Below, piece after piece: positions 4,266-12,133 of a stretch of DNA of 14,368 nucleotides; position 1 is the first letter of the stretch, and every line of letters begins with the position of its first letter. Under the pieces are notes generated by a model. The model was not told the origin of the DNA. It saw only the letters and a program-made list of their open reading frames with translations, and made no database searches. This DNA is from Clostridiales bacterium (GTDB lineage Bacteria > Bacillota > Clostridia > Oscillospirales > QAMX01): the NCBI GenBank assembly GCA_003149835.1, contig QAMX01000137.1:1-14368 (forward strand), read 5' to 3'. The translations under genes were made by a program, and so were the position numbers.

Positions 4266-6680
4266 TTACCTCCGGCCCGTATCGTCGAGCAGGTTGTAAT
4301 AGCGCGCCGTCCAGTACGGCATGGTGAAGATACTGCCGCAGAACAGATAGCCGCGGTCATACAGCGCCGCCGACGGCTCGCCGCCCGCGTCGGCGGTGAA
4401 CGGAGAGGAGTTTGCCTTGTGCATACGCCGTTCGTCCACGGGGATGACGCGGTTGGCCTGATCCTGTTCGTCGTCAAAGGCGGCGGGGATCATAACGATG
4501 TCGTTTCGGACGCTGTTTTTGACCGGGAAGGAGCGCAGAGCGAGCGGCAGACGGTTGAGATAGTCGACCGCGGCGCAGAGATCCACGCCCTCGGCGCCGC
4601 GCAGGGCGGCGTAGGGGTAGATATAGAAGGGGTTATCCTCGCGGCGCATGTTGTCCCACCACTCGTCGAGGCCGGCTTCGAGGATTTGGCGGCGGCTGTC
4701 GTCGGTTTCCAGCTCGATGAGCGGCCAGAAGGCGAGGATGGCCAGCTCCTCGTCGGAATAGTTGATGCCGACGACGTAGTTGCCGTCTCCGGTCAGCTCG
4801 GCGCAGCGCTTGGAGAGCCGGGAACGGTACTCGCCGAGCAGCGAGGCATAGCCCGCGCCGTTGGTGACGCCGTCGAAGGTCGCGTAGCAGCGCTCGTATT
4901 CGGCGCGCGCGCGCCGATAGCTCTCCTCATACCCGGGCGCGTCGTCAAACAGCGCCATGCAGACGCGCACGGTGCACATCCACTCCGCGCCGTTCAAAGG
5001 CCCGTCCAGATAGGCGTAGGAGGGGTGGCGCCACGGTTTGTCCTTGCCGTCCCAGTCCACGAAATAGTCGGCGAACCATTTGCCCCACTGGGTCGGATTG
5101 CCGTGTACGTCGCGGAGAGAGAAGTTGTTTTCGAGCAGGTGCGTGAGCACGGCGTCGGCCGTCTCGCGGACGAGCGCGAGCAGCTCTCTGTCGTCGGGGC
5201 TGGAAGCGTTGCGCAGGAAATGCTTCCATGCGAAATAGTAGAGCACAAACGCCGCGATGACCTCCTCGGACGAGGTGTCGGTTTTGAAGATGATGTCGTC
5301 GTCCGTGCTGGCGGGGTAGTCGCGGGGATGATAGGGGTCGGCCTCGCGGTAGAGCCTGGCCAGCCGCTCCGGCACCTCGGCGGGCTGCGGCACGGTCATG
5401 CGGAAGCTGTCGGTTACGGGGCGGTCGGCGTCGGTGCCGAGCCGGGCCTTGACCTCGTCGGTCAGCAGGAAGTTTTTGCCGCTGGCGTCGTCGCGGCCGA
5501 AGCGCGCCAGCGCGGTGTCCTCGACGCGGCAGAAGGCGTTGCCCTCGGCGTCGTGCTCGCCGGATTTGAGCCAGAAGCCGCTGGTGTCGATGTGGCCGTC
5601 CTTGACGAAGAAGCGGTCGCGCGCCGAGACGTAGCCGCGGCAGACAAAGCCGTTGCCGAAGCGGTGAACGTGGCTTTGCAGAAGCACGTTTTCCAGCACG
5701 CGCATAAATTTCGCCTTGGCGTCGCGCGCGCCGGTGATATCGCCCTCGGCGCAGAGCACCGAATAGCGCTGCGCGTCGCCGATGGCCGTGAGCACCGACC
5801 AGAGCGCGTCGTTGTTGGTCGAATAGCGGCGGTCAGGGGTGAGGCGGTCGTTGCCGCAGTCCTCAGGCGCAATGTAGTTGATGTCGCAGAGCGAGCCGCG
5901 CGCCGAATGCAGCTCCCACGTCAGCCGGTCGTACCAGTCGGCCTTCTCGCGCAGCCGGCGGCGGAAGCGCCGGATGTGCACATAGCCCATGGCGTTTTCG
6001 ATCCAGAGCCCGCCCTCGCCGTCGGAGGCGACGCCGCACACGCTGTTGTCGGCGCCGAAGAGATAGCGCCCGCCTGCATACAGCTCGACGCGGCGGCGGT
6101 CATAGGCGACCTCGGCGGCAAAGTGCATGACGCCGTCGGCAAGCGCGACGTAGCGGCCGGTCTCGTCCGAGCAGACGGCGGAGACGCCGCCGATGGCTGT
6201 CAGGAGCGCGTCGGGCTGAAACTCGCGCGAGGCGGCGAGGCGCTCGGCGATCTCCTCGGGGATGTCGCTGCCGGCCGGATAATAATTCGGATCCTTCTGC
6301 CGGGCGGCGGTACGCATCGCCGCCGTCCGCACCGCGGGCACGGAGAAGCTGTAAACGCATTCGCCGCACGCGGCCCACAGCGTCCCGGCCGACGTATAGA
6401 GCGCCTGAACGGGCGCCGCGCCGGTCAGCGCGGAGACGTCTTCGACCGCGCCGGTGAAAAGATTGCCCTTGCGGAGCAGGCCGCCCTGCGGGTCGGCGAA
6501 CCAGAGCGTGCCGTCGCCGGAGAGCGCCGAGCAGACGATTCCGCCGATGGGCAGCGCCGAGGGCGCTAAGGTCAGGCGCTGGTCCAAACGCTCGGTCTTG
6601 TCAAGGACCATACGGCGGTAGAGCAGGAGCTGCTGCGGGACAGAGGGATCGTCCCAGCCATGCCGGAGAGATTGGAGCAT
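4266..6680 (-). CDS. Large cytosolic propeller plus helical-toroid protein, unknown function
   Basis: 804 aa, no signal peptide or membrane segment. Residues about 40-240 contain repeats typical of two-component-regulator-type beta-propellers: SGDGTLWFADPQGGLLR (54-70), SAGTLWAACGECVYSF (97-112), DGEGGLWIENAMGYVHI (220-236). The rest (about 280-790) is helical and resembles the (alpha/alpha)6 toroid of some glycoside hydrolases: STNNDALW (287-294), TDTSSEEVIAAFVLYYFAWK (468-487), then DVHGNPTQWGKWFADYF (524-540). I remember a D-x-x-G-x-P-T-x-W-G-x-W motif from uncharacterised proteins with the same two-part build in environmental bacteria. A carbohydrate-related role is a guess; no catalytic residues can be assigned. 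The ATG at 6680 follows AGAGGA by about 8 bases. It is 188 bases downstream of the exo/endonuclease-fold gene on the same strand. Its stop lies just before the bidirectional terminator. Confidence 0.8.
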   Translation of the reverse strand: MLQSLRHGWDDPSVPQQLLLYRRMVLDKTERLDQRLTLAPSALPIGGIVCSALSGDGTLWFADPQGGLLRKGNLFTGAVEDVSALTGAAPVQALYTSAGTLWAACGECVYSFSVPAVRTAAMRTAARQKDPNYYPAGSDIPEEIAERLAASREFQPDALLTAIGGVSAVCSDETGRYVALADGVMHFAAEVAYDRRRVELYAGGRYLFGADNSVCGVASDGEGGLWIENAMGYVHIRRFRRRLREKADWYDRLTWELHSARGSLCDINYIAPEDCGNDRLTPDRRYSTNNDALWSVLTAIGDAQRYSVLCAEGDITGARDAKAKFMRVLENVLLQSHVHRFGNGFVCRGYVSARDRFFVKDGHIDTSGFWLKSGEHDAEGNAFCRVEDTALARFGRDDASGKNFLLTDEVKARLGTDADRPVTDSFRMTVPQPAEVPERLARLYREADPYHPRDYPASTDDDIIFKTDTSSEEVIAAFVLYYFAWKHFLRNASSPDDRELLALVRETADAVLTHLLENNFSLRDVHGNPTQWGKWFADYFVDWDGKDKPWRHPSYAYLDGPLNGAEWMCTVRVCMALFDDAPGYEESYRRARAEYERCYATFDGVTNGAGYASLLGEYRSRLSKRCAELTGDGNYVVGINYSDEELAILAFWPLIELETDDSRRQILEAGLDEWWDNMRREDNPFYIYPYAALRGAEGVDLCAAVDYLNRLPLALRSFPVKNSVRNDIVMIPAAFDDEQDQANRVIPVDERRMHKANSSPFTADAGGEPSAALYDRGYLFCGSIFTMPYWTARYYNLLDDTGRR

Positions 6681-6868
6681 GATTCAGTCCTCTTTTCTTG
6701 TAATTTTGTGCGTCGTTTGGGTGTTCTGCTTTGAGAGACGGGCGAGGGAAAAATGCATAGGAGCGCCGGCGCGCCCGGTTTTTTTGGGAACAAGAGGCTT
6801 CAAAAGGTGTTTCCACAGCGCGTGACGGGAGGAAAAACGCACGGTACAGGGGTGAAAGCGGGGCGGTT

Positions 6869-7657
6869 TTACAGAGCTTCGGCCGAAAACGTGCAGAGGA
6901 GAGGGAAATGGTCGGAGGGGAACTGTCCGCCGCGCTTGGTGGCGAGGATCTCGGCGATCACGGGGCGGAGCGCGCCCTTGGAGTAAAACACGTGGTCGAT
7001 CGGCCCGCCGCCGAAGCTCAGCCCCGACGGCTCAAAGCCATTGCTGGAAGCATAGTCGGAGCATTCGTCGGCGGTCGTGCGCGCGTCGTAAAACGGCGGC
7101 TGATTCATGATCTGAAACGGTTCGGCGTCGGGTTTGGCGTTGTAGTCGCCGGCGATGAAGCACTGATATTTTTCAGTCTCGGCGGAGAAAAGCTCGCGGA
7201 GCAGCCGCGCGCCGTTGCGCCGCGCCAGAACGCCGTCGTTGTCGAGGTGGAGCGAGGCGACGCAGACGGCCGCGCCGCCGTCGCGCGGGGCGAGCACGGC
7301 CTTGGTGCAGATGCGGTTGTGCGTCGCGTCCCAGCCGCGCGAGGGGCGGTCGGGCGTTTCGCTGAGCCAATAGGTCGCGCCGTCTGCGAGCGAAAACCGC
7401 GCGGTTTTGTAAAAAACGGCGGAGAACTCGCCCTCGCGCGCGCCGTCGTCGCGGCCGACGCCGAAGCTGGCGTAGCCGGGGACATGGCCGGACAGGTATT
7501 CCATCTGCGGCCAAAAGGCCTCCTGCACACAGAAAACGTCGGGCGAGCGCGCGGCGATGAGCGCGGCGACGTGCGCCTTGCGGTTGTCCCACGCGTGCAG
7601 ACCCTTGTCGTCGCGCATGTTGCGGATGTTATAGGTCATGAGCTGAAAACGGTCCAT
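6869..7657 (-). CDS. Endonuclease/exonuclease/phosphatase-fold protein
   Basis: 262 aa, metal-dependent phosphoesterase of the DNase I/exonuclease III/inositol-phosphatase superfamily. All signature positions are present: N10 in TYNIR, E46 in VQEAF, H137 in ASLHLD, D171 and N173 in AGDYNAK, D221 in PIDHVF, and D249-H250 in SDHFPL. There is no signal peptide, so it should be cytosolic. The substrate is not visible: single-domain members include DNases, sphingomyelinase-like enzymes and sugar-phosphate or nucleotide phosphodiesterases. The first Met (MDRFQLMTYNIR) is at the usual distance from the N motif, though its ribosome binding site is weak. It lies between holA (101 bases upstream) and the large propeller protein (188 bases downstream) on the same strand. 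Transcription with holA is possible. Confidence 0.9.
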   Translation of the reverse strand: MDRFQLMTYNIRNMRDDKGLHAWDNRKAHVAALIAARSPDVFCVQEAFWPQMEYLSGHVPGYASFGVGRDDGAREGEFSAVFYKTARFSLADGATYWLSETPDRPSRGWDATHNRICTKAVLAPRDGGAAVCVASLHLDNDGVLARRNGARLLRELFSAETEKYQCFIAGDYNAKPDAEPFQIMNQPPFYDARTTADECSDYASSNGFEPSGLSFGGGPIDHVFYSKGALRPVIAEILATKRGGQFPSDHFPLLCTFSAEAL

Positions 7658-7758
7658 CTTTCGTTGAGCCAGCCTTTCTGTTTTTTAGAAGTGTAAAATC
7701 AAGGTTCGGCGGACGGGCAGGCGCAAAAACGGAGGGACAGCCGCGCGAATCCGCCTGC

Positions 7759-8796
7759 CTACGACGCGCATAGCTCGTAGATCAGCGTTTCGAGCACGGC
7801 CTGCCGGTTGGCGGTATTGCCGAACATCGCCTGCTCGGCCTCAAAGCAGAGCACGGCGGCGCGCCGCAGCGATTCGGGCCGGAACCGGCGCGCCTGCGAA
7901 ACGACCTTTGAAGCGGCGTAGCTGCTGGGAATGCGCGCCATCTGCATAAATTCCGCCGTCGAGAGCTGTTTGCCCTCGGCGAGCGAGGCCGCGTAGAGCT
8001 GGCGCATGGCGCGGCCAATGGCCTGGACGGCCGCGGTCTCGTCGTTGCCCTGTTTCAGATAACGGTCGAGCTGCGCGACCGCCGCGCCGATGCTCTTCTG
8101 CGCGACCGCGTCGGTGATCCGGTAGACAATGGCCTCGGCGAGCGGCATGGCGACGGCGTCGATGTCCTCGGTGCGGATCTGCGGCCCCTTTGCATAGGCC
8201 GCGACCTTGGAAAGCTCCGGCAGAACGGCGGACATCAGGTCGCCGCAGAGGTCGAGCAGATAAGCCGCCTCGCGCTCGCCGCAGCCCTTGCCGCAGGCCT
8301 CGAAGCGCCGCGCGACCCATTTGATCAGATCCGCACGGCTCTGGCGCGCAAACTCGACGCGCTGCGCGTGCTGGTTGACAACGGCCTCCATCTTCTTGTT
8401 CCTGCGCCCGCTGCCGGGCGGCGCGTCGCCGTAGGCGAAAATCAGGCAGACGGAATCCGGCAGCGCCGACAGCAGCGGCTCGGCCTCGGCGGCCATCTTC
8501 GCGTCGGCGCAGACGATGTCGTAATCGCGCACGAGCACGAGCTTGCGCTCGGCAAAGAGCGGAAAGCTCTCGACGGCCTCGGTCAGCGCTTTCGGCGTGC
8601 AGGCCTTGCCGGTCAGACAGCAGAAATTATTTTCGTCGTCGGCGACGAGCCGCTTTTTGATCTGCCCGATGTAGTGCTCGCGCAGATAGGCCTCCTCGCC
8701 GTAAAAGAGATAAAAGCGGCCGATCACGCCGGCGGCGAGCTCTTTTTTGAGGCGGGCGAGAGACGCCGCGCCGCTTCTGTCGTTCTTCGCGGCCAA
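7759..8796 (-). CDS. holA: DNA polymerase III delta subunit
   Basis: 345 aa, the usual length for HolA. The delta subunit opens the beta sliding clamp within the clamp-loader complex. The N-terminal family pattern is clear (GRFYLFYGEEAYLREHYI, residues 26-43), followed by the divergent ATPase-like fold and the C-terminal helical collar domain (QLDRYLKQGNDETAAVQAIG onward). The reading frame stays open far upstream, but the protein-like part begins at a TTG (8796) that follows GGGGAGGG by about 9 bases; no ATG fits. The comEC stop is 26 bases upstream, so the two form an operon. The comEC-holA order is common in Bacillota. In many relatives rpsT follows on the opposite strand; it is not present here. 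Confidence 0.93.
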   Translation of the reverse strand: MAAKNDRSGAASLARLKKELAAGVIGRFYLFYGEEAYLREHYIGQIKKRLVADDENNFCCLTGKACTPKALTEAVESFPLFAERKLVLVRDYDIVCADAKMAAEAEPLLSALPDSVCLIFAYGDAPPGSGRRNKKMEAVVNQHAQRVEFARQSRADLIKWVARRFEACGKGCGEREAAYLLDLCGDLMSAVLPELSKVAAYAKGPQIRTEDIDAVAMPLAEAIVYRITDAVAQKSIGAAVAQLDRYLKQGNDETAAVQAIGRAMRQLYAASLAEGKQLSTAEFMQMARIPSSYAASKVVSQARRFRPESLRRAAVLCFEAEQAMFGNTANRQAVLETLIYELCAS

Positions 8797-8822
8797 GTGT
8801 CCGCGCCCTCCCCTCCGCCGCG

Positions 8823-11069
8823 TCAGCGGAAGCGGATGCGAACCGTTCCCTCTTCGGCGGTATTCAGTGTTCCGGCGGGCTGGCCGCCGGTTTCGTTTGA
8901 AGATATTATAACATATTCCGCGGAGCTTTTCATCAAAAATTTCGATTGTTCCGAAAAAATTGCGGAATGCCGCGCACAGACGACGGCGCCGGCATCCGTA
9001 AAGCGCGCGTCGCCGGCCAGACGGAGGAGCGCGCGGTCGGACACGTCGCCGAGAACGGCGGCCGAGCCCTTGTCGCATTCGATGAGCACCGCGCAGGCGC
9101 CGCGGTGCGCCTTGCGTGAATCCGGCGGCGCGACGACGGTCACGGTCATGGCTCCGGCGCGGAGCGTCACGGCGTCGGAAACGGCCGTTACGGCCGTGCC
9201 GCAGGCGCCGGCGGCTTCGGTCAGTTCGGCGGCAAGCGCCGCGTCGCCGTTGGCGGGCGAGATCACCAGCCGCTCCGCTTTCTCCATGACCGCCGCCGCG
9301 CCGTTTGTATGGTGCGGGGCGTTGACAGTCAGCGCGAAAACGTCAATTTCGAAAATATTTCGACTTTTGAGATGCGAACGAAGGACATTGGCGCTGCCCG
9401 CGCGCGTCGAGCCGCAGTCGACGACGACCGTGTCGCCGCCGTATGTGGCGACGACGCACTGTCCGTAGCCGACGTCGAGCACGGCGAGCTCAAAAACCGT
9501 CCGCTTGGCGTATTCGCTGGCGCCGAACGCGGCGCCAAAGCCGGCAACGGCGATACAGAGCGAAACGGCCGCGGCGCGCTTGGAGCGCAGAAGCAGACAC
9601 AGCGCCGTCAGCAAACACACGGCCGCGACCCAGACGGACATAAAAACGCCGTCTGTGCCGACCGACGCGTACGGGACGGACGCCAGCGCGCCGATACACG
9701 CCTCCAAGGCGCGGCAGGCCGCCGTGATCGGATAAGCGAGGAGGGAGCCGAGCGGCAGCCAGAGCGCCGAGAGGAGCAGCGCCGCCCAGCCGAAGACGGT
9801 GATCAGCTCGATCACCCATAAAATCAGGAGGTTTGCCGCGACGGAAATCAACGAAATTCGACCGAAATAGAGCGCGATCAGCGGCAGAGTGAAGAGCTGA
9901 GCCGCGGCGGTCATCGAAAACGCGCCGCCCAGATAGGCGCGGAGCCGCCGCAGGAGCGGCCGGAACCGCCCTGTCCGCGGCGGGCGGCGGTTCAGCCGCG
10001 CTGAAAAATAGCCGTTCAGGCGCACGCCGAGCGTCAGCAGACCCAGCACCGAGAGAAACGAAAGCTGCAGCCCGACGTCGGCGACCGCATAGGGGTTGCC
10101 GCAGAGCAGGAGCAGCAGCGACGCCGAAAGAGAGGTCAGGCTGTCGTTTTCGCGCCGGAAAAGCGGCGCGGTCAGCACCGAGGTCTGCATCACGGCCGCC
10201 CGCACGACCGAGGCGGAAAAGCCCGTGACCGCCGCGAACAGGAACGCGGCGGCAATGGCCAGCGCGCAGACCCAGCGCCTGTTGCGGCCAAATACGAGGA
10301 TGGCGCTTACAAAAAAGGACAGATGCATACCGGAGACGGCGAAAATGTGCGAGACGCCGGTGTCGGCGACCTGCTCGGAAAAAGAATCGCTGAAATTCGA
10401 CTTGTCGCCGATCAGCAGCGCCCGCATCAGCGGCGCGCCGCCGCGGAAGAGCCGGTCGGTCTGCGCGAGCGCGTATTTGCGCAGATACAGAGGCAGCGTC
10501 GCCGGGGAAAGCGAGCCGGATTCGATCTGCTCGACGTGACTTAGCGTGCCGGTGAGAAAAATGCCCTTGGCCGCCAGAGAACGGCCGGCGGCCTCTGACG
10601 CGCGCACGGGCGCAAAGCCAACCTCGGCGGAGATCACGTCGCCGGGCGACAGGCGGCGGGCCGCCTCGCCGTAGCAGTAGACCCGCGCGGCGGCCGGATA
10701 GGCGCGGCCCTGCCCGTCGAGCACCTTGACCGAGACGCGCCGTCCAGCTCCAGACGGCTCCGGCAGGCCGGTGACGCGCATTTGAAACGCGCCCTTTTCG
10801 CCGCAGAGCGCTTCCACGGCGCGGCTCACGCGCGCCTCGCGGAGGAGAAACGACGCGGAAACCGCCGCCAGACCGATACAGACGGCGAGACACGCCGCCG
10901 CCGCGGCGCGGACAGACGCCGGCCGGAGGAGCGCGCGCACAAGCGCTGCGGACAGGCCGAACGCCGCCGCGGCGGTCAGCAGGCTCGGCGCAAAACGCCC
11001 CGCGCCGTAAACAAGGGTAAGCGCGCCTGCGAGCGCGCCCGAAGCGCAGAACAAAAGCGTGCGTTTCAT
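8823..11069 (-). CDS. comEC: Competence DNA-uptake channel ComEC/Rec2 with degenerate nuclease domain
   Basis: 748 aa inner-membrane protein that moves single-stranded DNA into the cell in transformable bacteria. In order: N-terminal membrane helices (about 1-75), an OB-fold segment (about 90-155), the Competence domain with GVSHIFAVSGMHLSFF (238-253) and about eight further helices to residue 515, then a metallo-beta-lactamase-like domain (525-748). That last domain keeps LDVGYGQ (531-537) and VVDCGS (549-554), but the metal-binding H-x-D-x-D-H is replaced by V-N-A-P-H-H (582-587) and the later HHGS by RHSA. Hydrolysis is therefore doubtful. The ATG at 11069 follows AAAGGAGG by 7 bases; the open frame upstream runs through repeat DNA. 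A perfect 12-bp hairpin lies in the leader (11093-11123). holA follows 26 bases downstream. Confidence 0.94.
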   Translation of the reverse strand: MKRTLLFCASGALAGALTLVYGAGRFAPSLLTAAAAFGLSAALVRALLRPASVRAAAAACLAVCIGLAAVSASFLLREARVSRAVEALCGEKGAFQMRVTGLPEPSGAGRRVSVKVLDGQGRAYPAAARVYCYGEAARRLSPGDVISAEVGFAPVRASEAAGRSLAAKGIFLTGTLSHVEQIESGSLSPATLPLYLRKYALAQTDRLFRGGAPLMRALLIGDKSNFSDSFSEQVADTGVSHIFAVSGMHLSFFVSAILVFGRNRRWVCALAIAAAFLFAAVTGFSASVVRAAVMQTSVLTAPLFRRENDSLTSLSASLLLLLCGNPYAVADVGLQLSFLSVLGLLTLGVRLNGYFSARLNRRPPRTGRFRPLLRRLRAYLGGAFSMTAAAQLFTLPLIALYFGRISLISVAANLLILWVIELITVFGWAALLLSALWLPLGSLLAYPITAACRALEACIGALASVPYASVGTDGVFMSVWVAAVCLLTALCLLLRSKRAAAVSLCIAVAGFGAAFGASEYAKRTVFELAVLDVGYGQCVVATYGGDTVVVDCGSTRAGSANVLRSHLKSRNIFEIDVFALTVNAPHHTNGAAAVMEKAERLVISPANGDAALAAELTEAAGACGTAVTAVSDAVTLRAGAMTVTVVAPPDSRKAHRGACAVLIECDKGSAAVLGDVSDRALLRLAGDARFTDAGAVVCARHSAIFSEQSKFLMKSSAEYVIISSNETGGQPAGTLNTAEEGTVRIRFR

Positions 11070-11092
11070 TCCGAAGCCTCCTTTGCAAATCG

Positions 11093-11123
11093 CCTTTCCG
11101 CGCCCGAAACCGGCGCGGAAAGG
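11093..11123 (-). promoter_or_regulatory. Stable hairpin in the comEC leader
   Basis: CCTTTCCGCGCC (11093-11104) and its exact complement (11112-11123) form a 12-bp stem with a 7-base loop. The minus-strand transcript has this stem 8 bases before the AAAGGAGG ribosome binding site of comEC. No T-run follows, so it is not an ordinary terminator; mRNA stability or translational control is possible. Confidence 0.45.
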
Positions 11124-11161
11124 GGGAAAATAGGACGGGCAAGGATTTTTACAGGGACGGC

Positions 11162-11430
11162 CGGCACAGCCGCCGCGGGCGGGCGCACACGCAGGTGCGC
11201 CCGTGCGGAGATCGGTTGACGTCTTGGCAACCGCGTTGCAACCGGCCGCCAACCCTCGTAGGGGCGAACCTATGTGTTCGCCCGCGTTGCAATCGGCACA
11301 GCCGCCACGGGGCGGGCGCACACGCAGGTGCGCCCCTACGGCGGTTGGTCGACGTCCTGATACCCGCATTCCAACCGGCGCGCCCGTGCGTCGACCGGAT
11401 ACCCGCGTTCCAACCGGCACAGCGCCGCTC
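11162..11430. repeat. Cluster of dispersed hairpin repeats
   Basis: Three hairpin units share the frame GGGCG-x-A-C, 6-base loop, G-T-x-CGCCC. They are CGGGCGCAC with its complement (11180-11203), GGGCGAAC with GTTCGCCC (11262-11283), and GGGCGCAC with GTGCGCCC (11314-11335). Units one and three also share the upstream sequence CGGCACAGCCGCC and the loop ACGCAG. Units two and three touch GTAGGGGCG or its complement. Near the right end GATACCCGC followed by TTCCAACCGGC recurs at about 11359 and 11399. Further copies lie at 14297-14368. These resemble dispersed intergenic elements of Oscillospirales genomes; no protein or target-site duplication is seen. Confidence 0.75.
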
Positions 11431-11465
11431 CCGCAAAAAGATTCTGCGGTTTCCGGCCGCGACTA

Positions 11466-11494
11466 TTGATAGATCCTGTCGAATATGGTACAAT
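11466..11494 (+). promoter_or_regulatory. Promoter of the unknown gene at 11543
   Basis: TTGATA (11466-11471), 17 bases, TACAAT (11489-11494), with TGG directly before the -10. Each hexamer has one mismatch to consensus. Transcription would start near 11501, leaving a leader of about 40 bases. The -35 and following bases (TTGATAGAT) are identical to those of the orphan promoter at 2309. Confidence 0.75.
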
Positions 11495-11542
11495 AAATAA
11501 AAGACGCTTTTATGGGGAAATCGGAGGTGCCGACAGGCGGTT

Positions 11543-12133
11543 ATGTTTGACAAAATGAGGCGTTTGGAGTTGTGCATGCGCGAATGCGCCGCGACCTTCG
11601 GGTGGAGCCTGTCGGGGAACTGTCTCGCGTGCAGCAAGGGCTATCTCTCGTTTCTGCTGCTGCCGACGATGGACGACGACAGAATCGATTATTCGCTTTC
11701 CTACCGCTATTCCTCGTTCGACCGCGTGTATCACGCGCTGACGAGCGCAAACCTTTACCCGGGCACCAAGGTCGCAGAGGGCAGTCAGCCCGTGGATTCA
11801 TGGGGGCTGATGTCGGTCTCCACGGCGATGCGGACGCTGACGAGCCGGACGGACCGCTTCGCCGCCGCGCTCGCCGAAAAAATCATCAGCTTAGAGGACA
11901 ACCTCGATTTTCTGCGCTATCTGCACGCCAAAAGCGTGCGCGAGTTCGAGCCGCCGCTCGACTATTCCAGCGAGCTGATTTTTACCTGTCTGCTCAAAGG
12001 CGACTTTGACGCGGCCGTAAAAACGGCCGCCGCCGCCCGGAAAAACGGGGACAGCGGCGGCGAGCTGTATGCGAGCGTCGTGAGCTATGCCGGCCGGCAC
12101 GGCGGTTCGGCCGACGGTCAGACGGCGTATTGA
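11543..12133 (+). CDS. Hypothetical protein with an N-terminal cysteine cluster
   Basis: 196 aa, not recognised. No signal peptide or membrane segment. Four cysteines lie near the N-terminus (C11, C15, C27, C30; spacing x3, x11, x2), which could bind a metal, but the pattern is not a known finger. The middle (about 35-110) looks alpha/beta, with aromatic SLSYRYSSFDRVYHAL. Residues about 115-185 are helical and alanine-rich (FDAAVKTAAAARKN). The ATG at 11543 has AGGCGG only 2 bases before it and GGAGG 15 bases before it, so the ATG at 11555 is a possible alternative start. It is the only plus-strand gene in the right part of the window, has its own strong promoter, and its end overlaps the end of the converging Nif3-family gene by 16 bases. 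Confidence 0.75.
   Translation: MFDKMRRLELCMRECAATFGWSLSGNCLACSKGYLSFLLLPTMDDDRIDYSLSYRYSSFDRVYHALTSANLYPGTKVAEGSQPVDSWGLMSVSTAMRTLTSRTDRFAAALAEKIISLEDNLDFLRYLHAKSVREFEPPLDYSSELIFTCLLKGDFDAAVKTAAAARKNGDSGGELYASVVSYAGRHGGSADGQTAY

Larger units (their letters stand above)
11070..11542. other. Divergent intergenic region with a repeat cluster
   Basis: About 470 bases between comEC and the gene at 11543. It holds the comEC leader hairpin (11093-11123), three hairpin repeats with their flanking direct repeats (11160-11430), and the promoter of the plus-strand gene (11466-11494). Open frames through the repeat region are a by-product of its composition, and none has a ribosome binding site. Confidence 0.7.

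Noticed and set aside
4419..6569. 716-codon open frame on the plus strand, antisense to the large propeller-toroid gene
   Set aside because: It is a by-product of GC-rich codon use on the other strand: composition is Val/Ala/Gly/Arg-rich without domains, it has no ribosome binding site, and the minus-strand frame has clear propeller motifs.
6753..6800. GCGCCGGCGCG followed by seven T on the plus strand as a terminator
   Set aside because: No plus-strand gene lies upstream, the stem does not adjoin the T-run cleanly, and for the minus-strand gene the T-run is on the wrong side.
8797..9078. N-terminal extension of holA overlapping comEC
   Set aside because: The extension is the shadow of comEC codons; HolA similarity begins right after the TTG at 8796.
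11162..11430. CRISPR array
   Set aside because: The repeats are few, irregularly spaced and palindromic with variable stems, with no uniform spacers and no cas genes.
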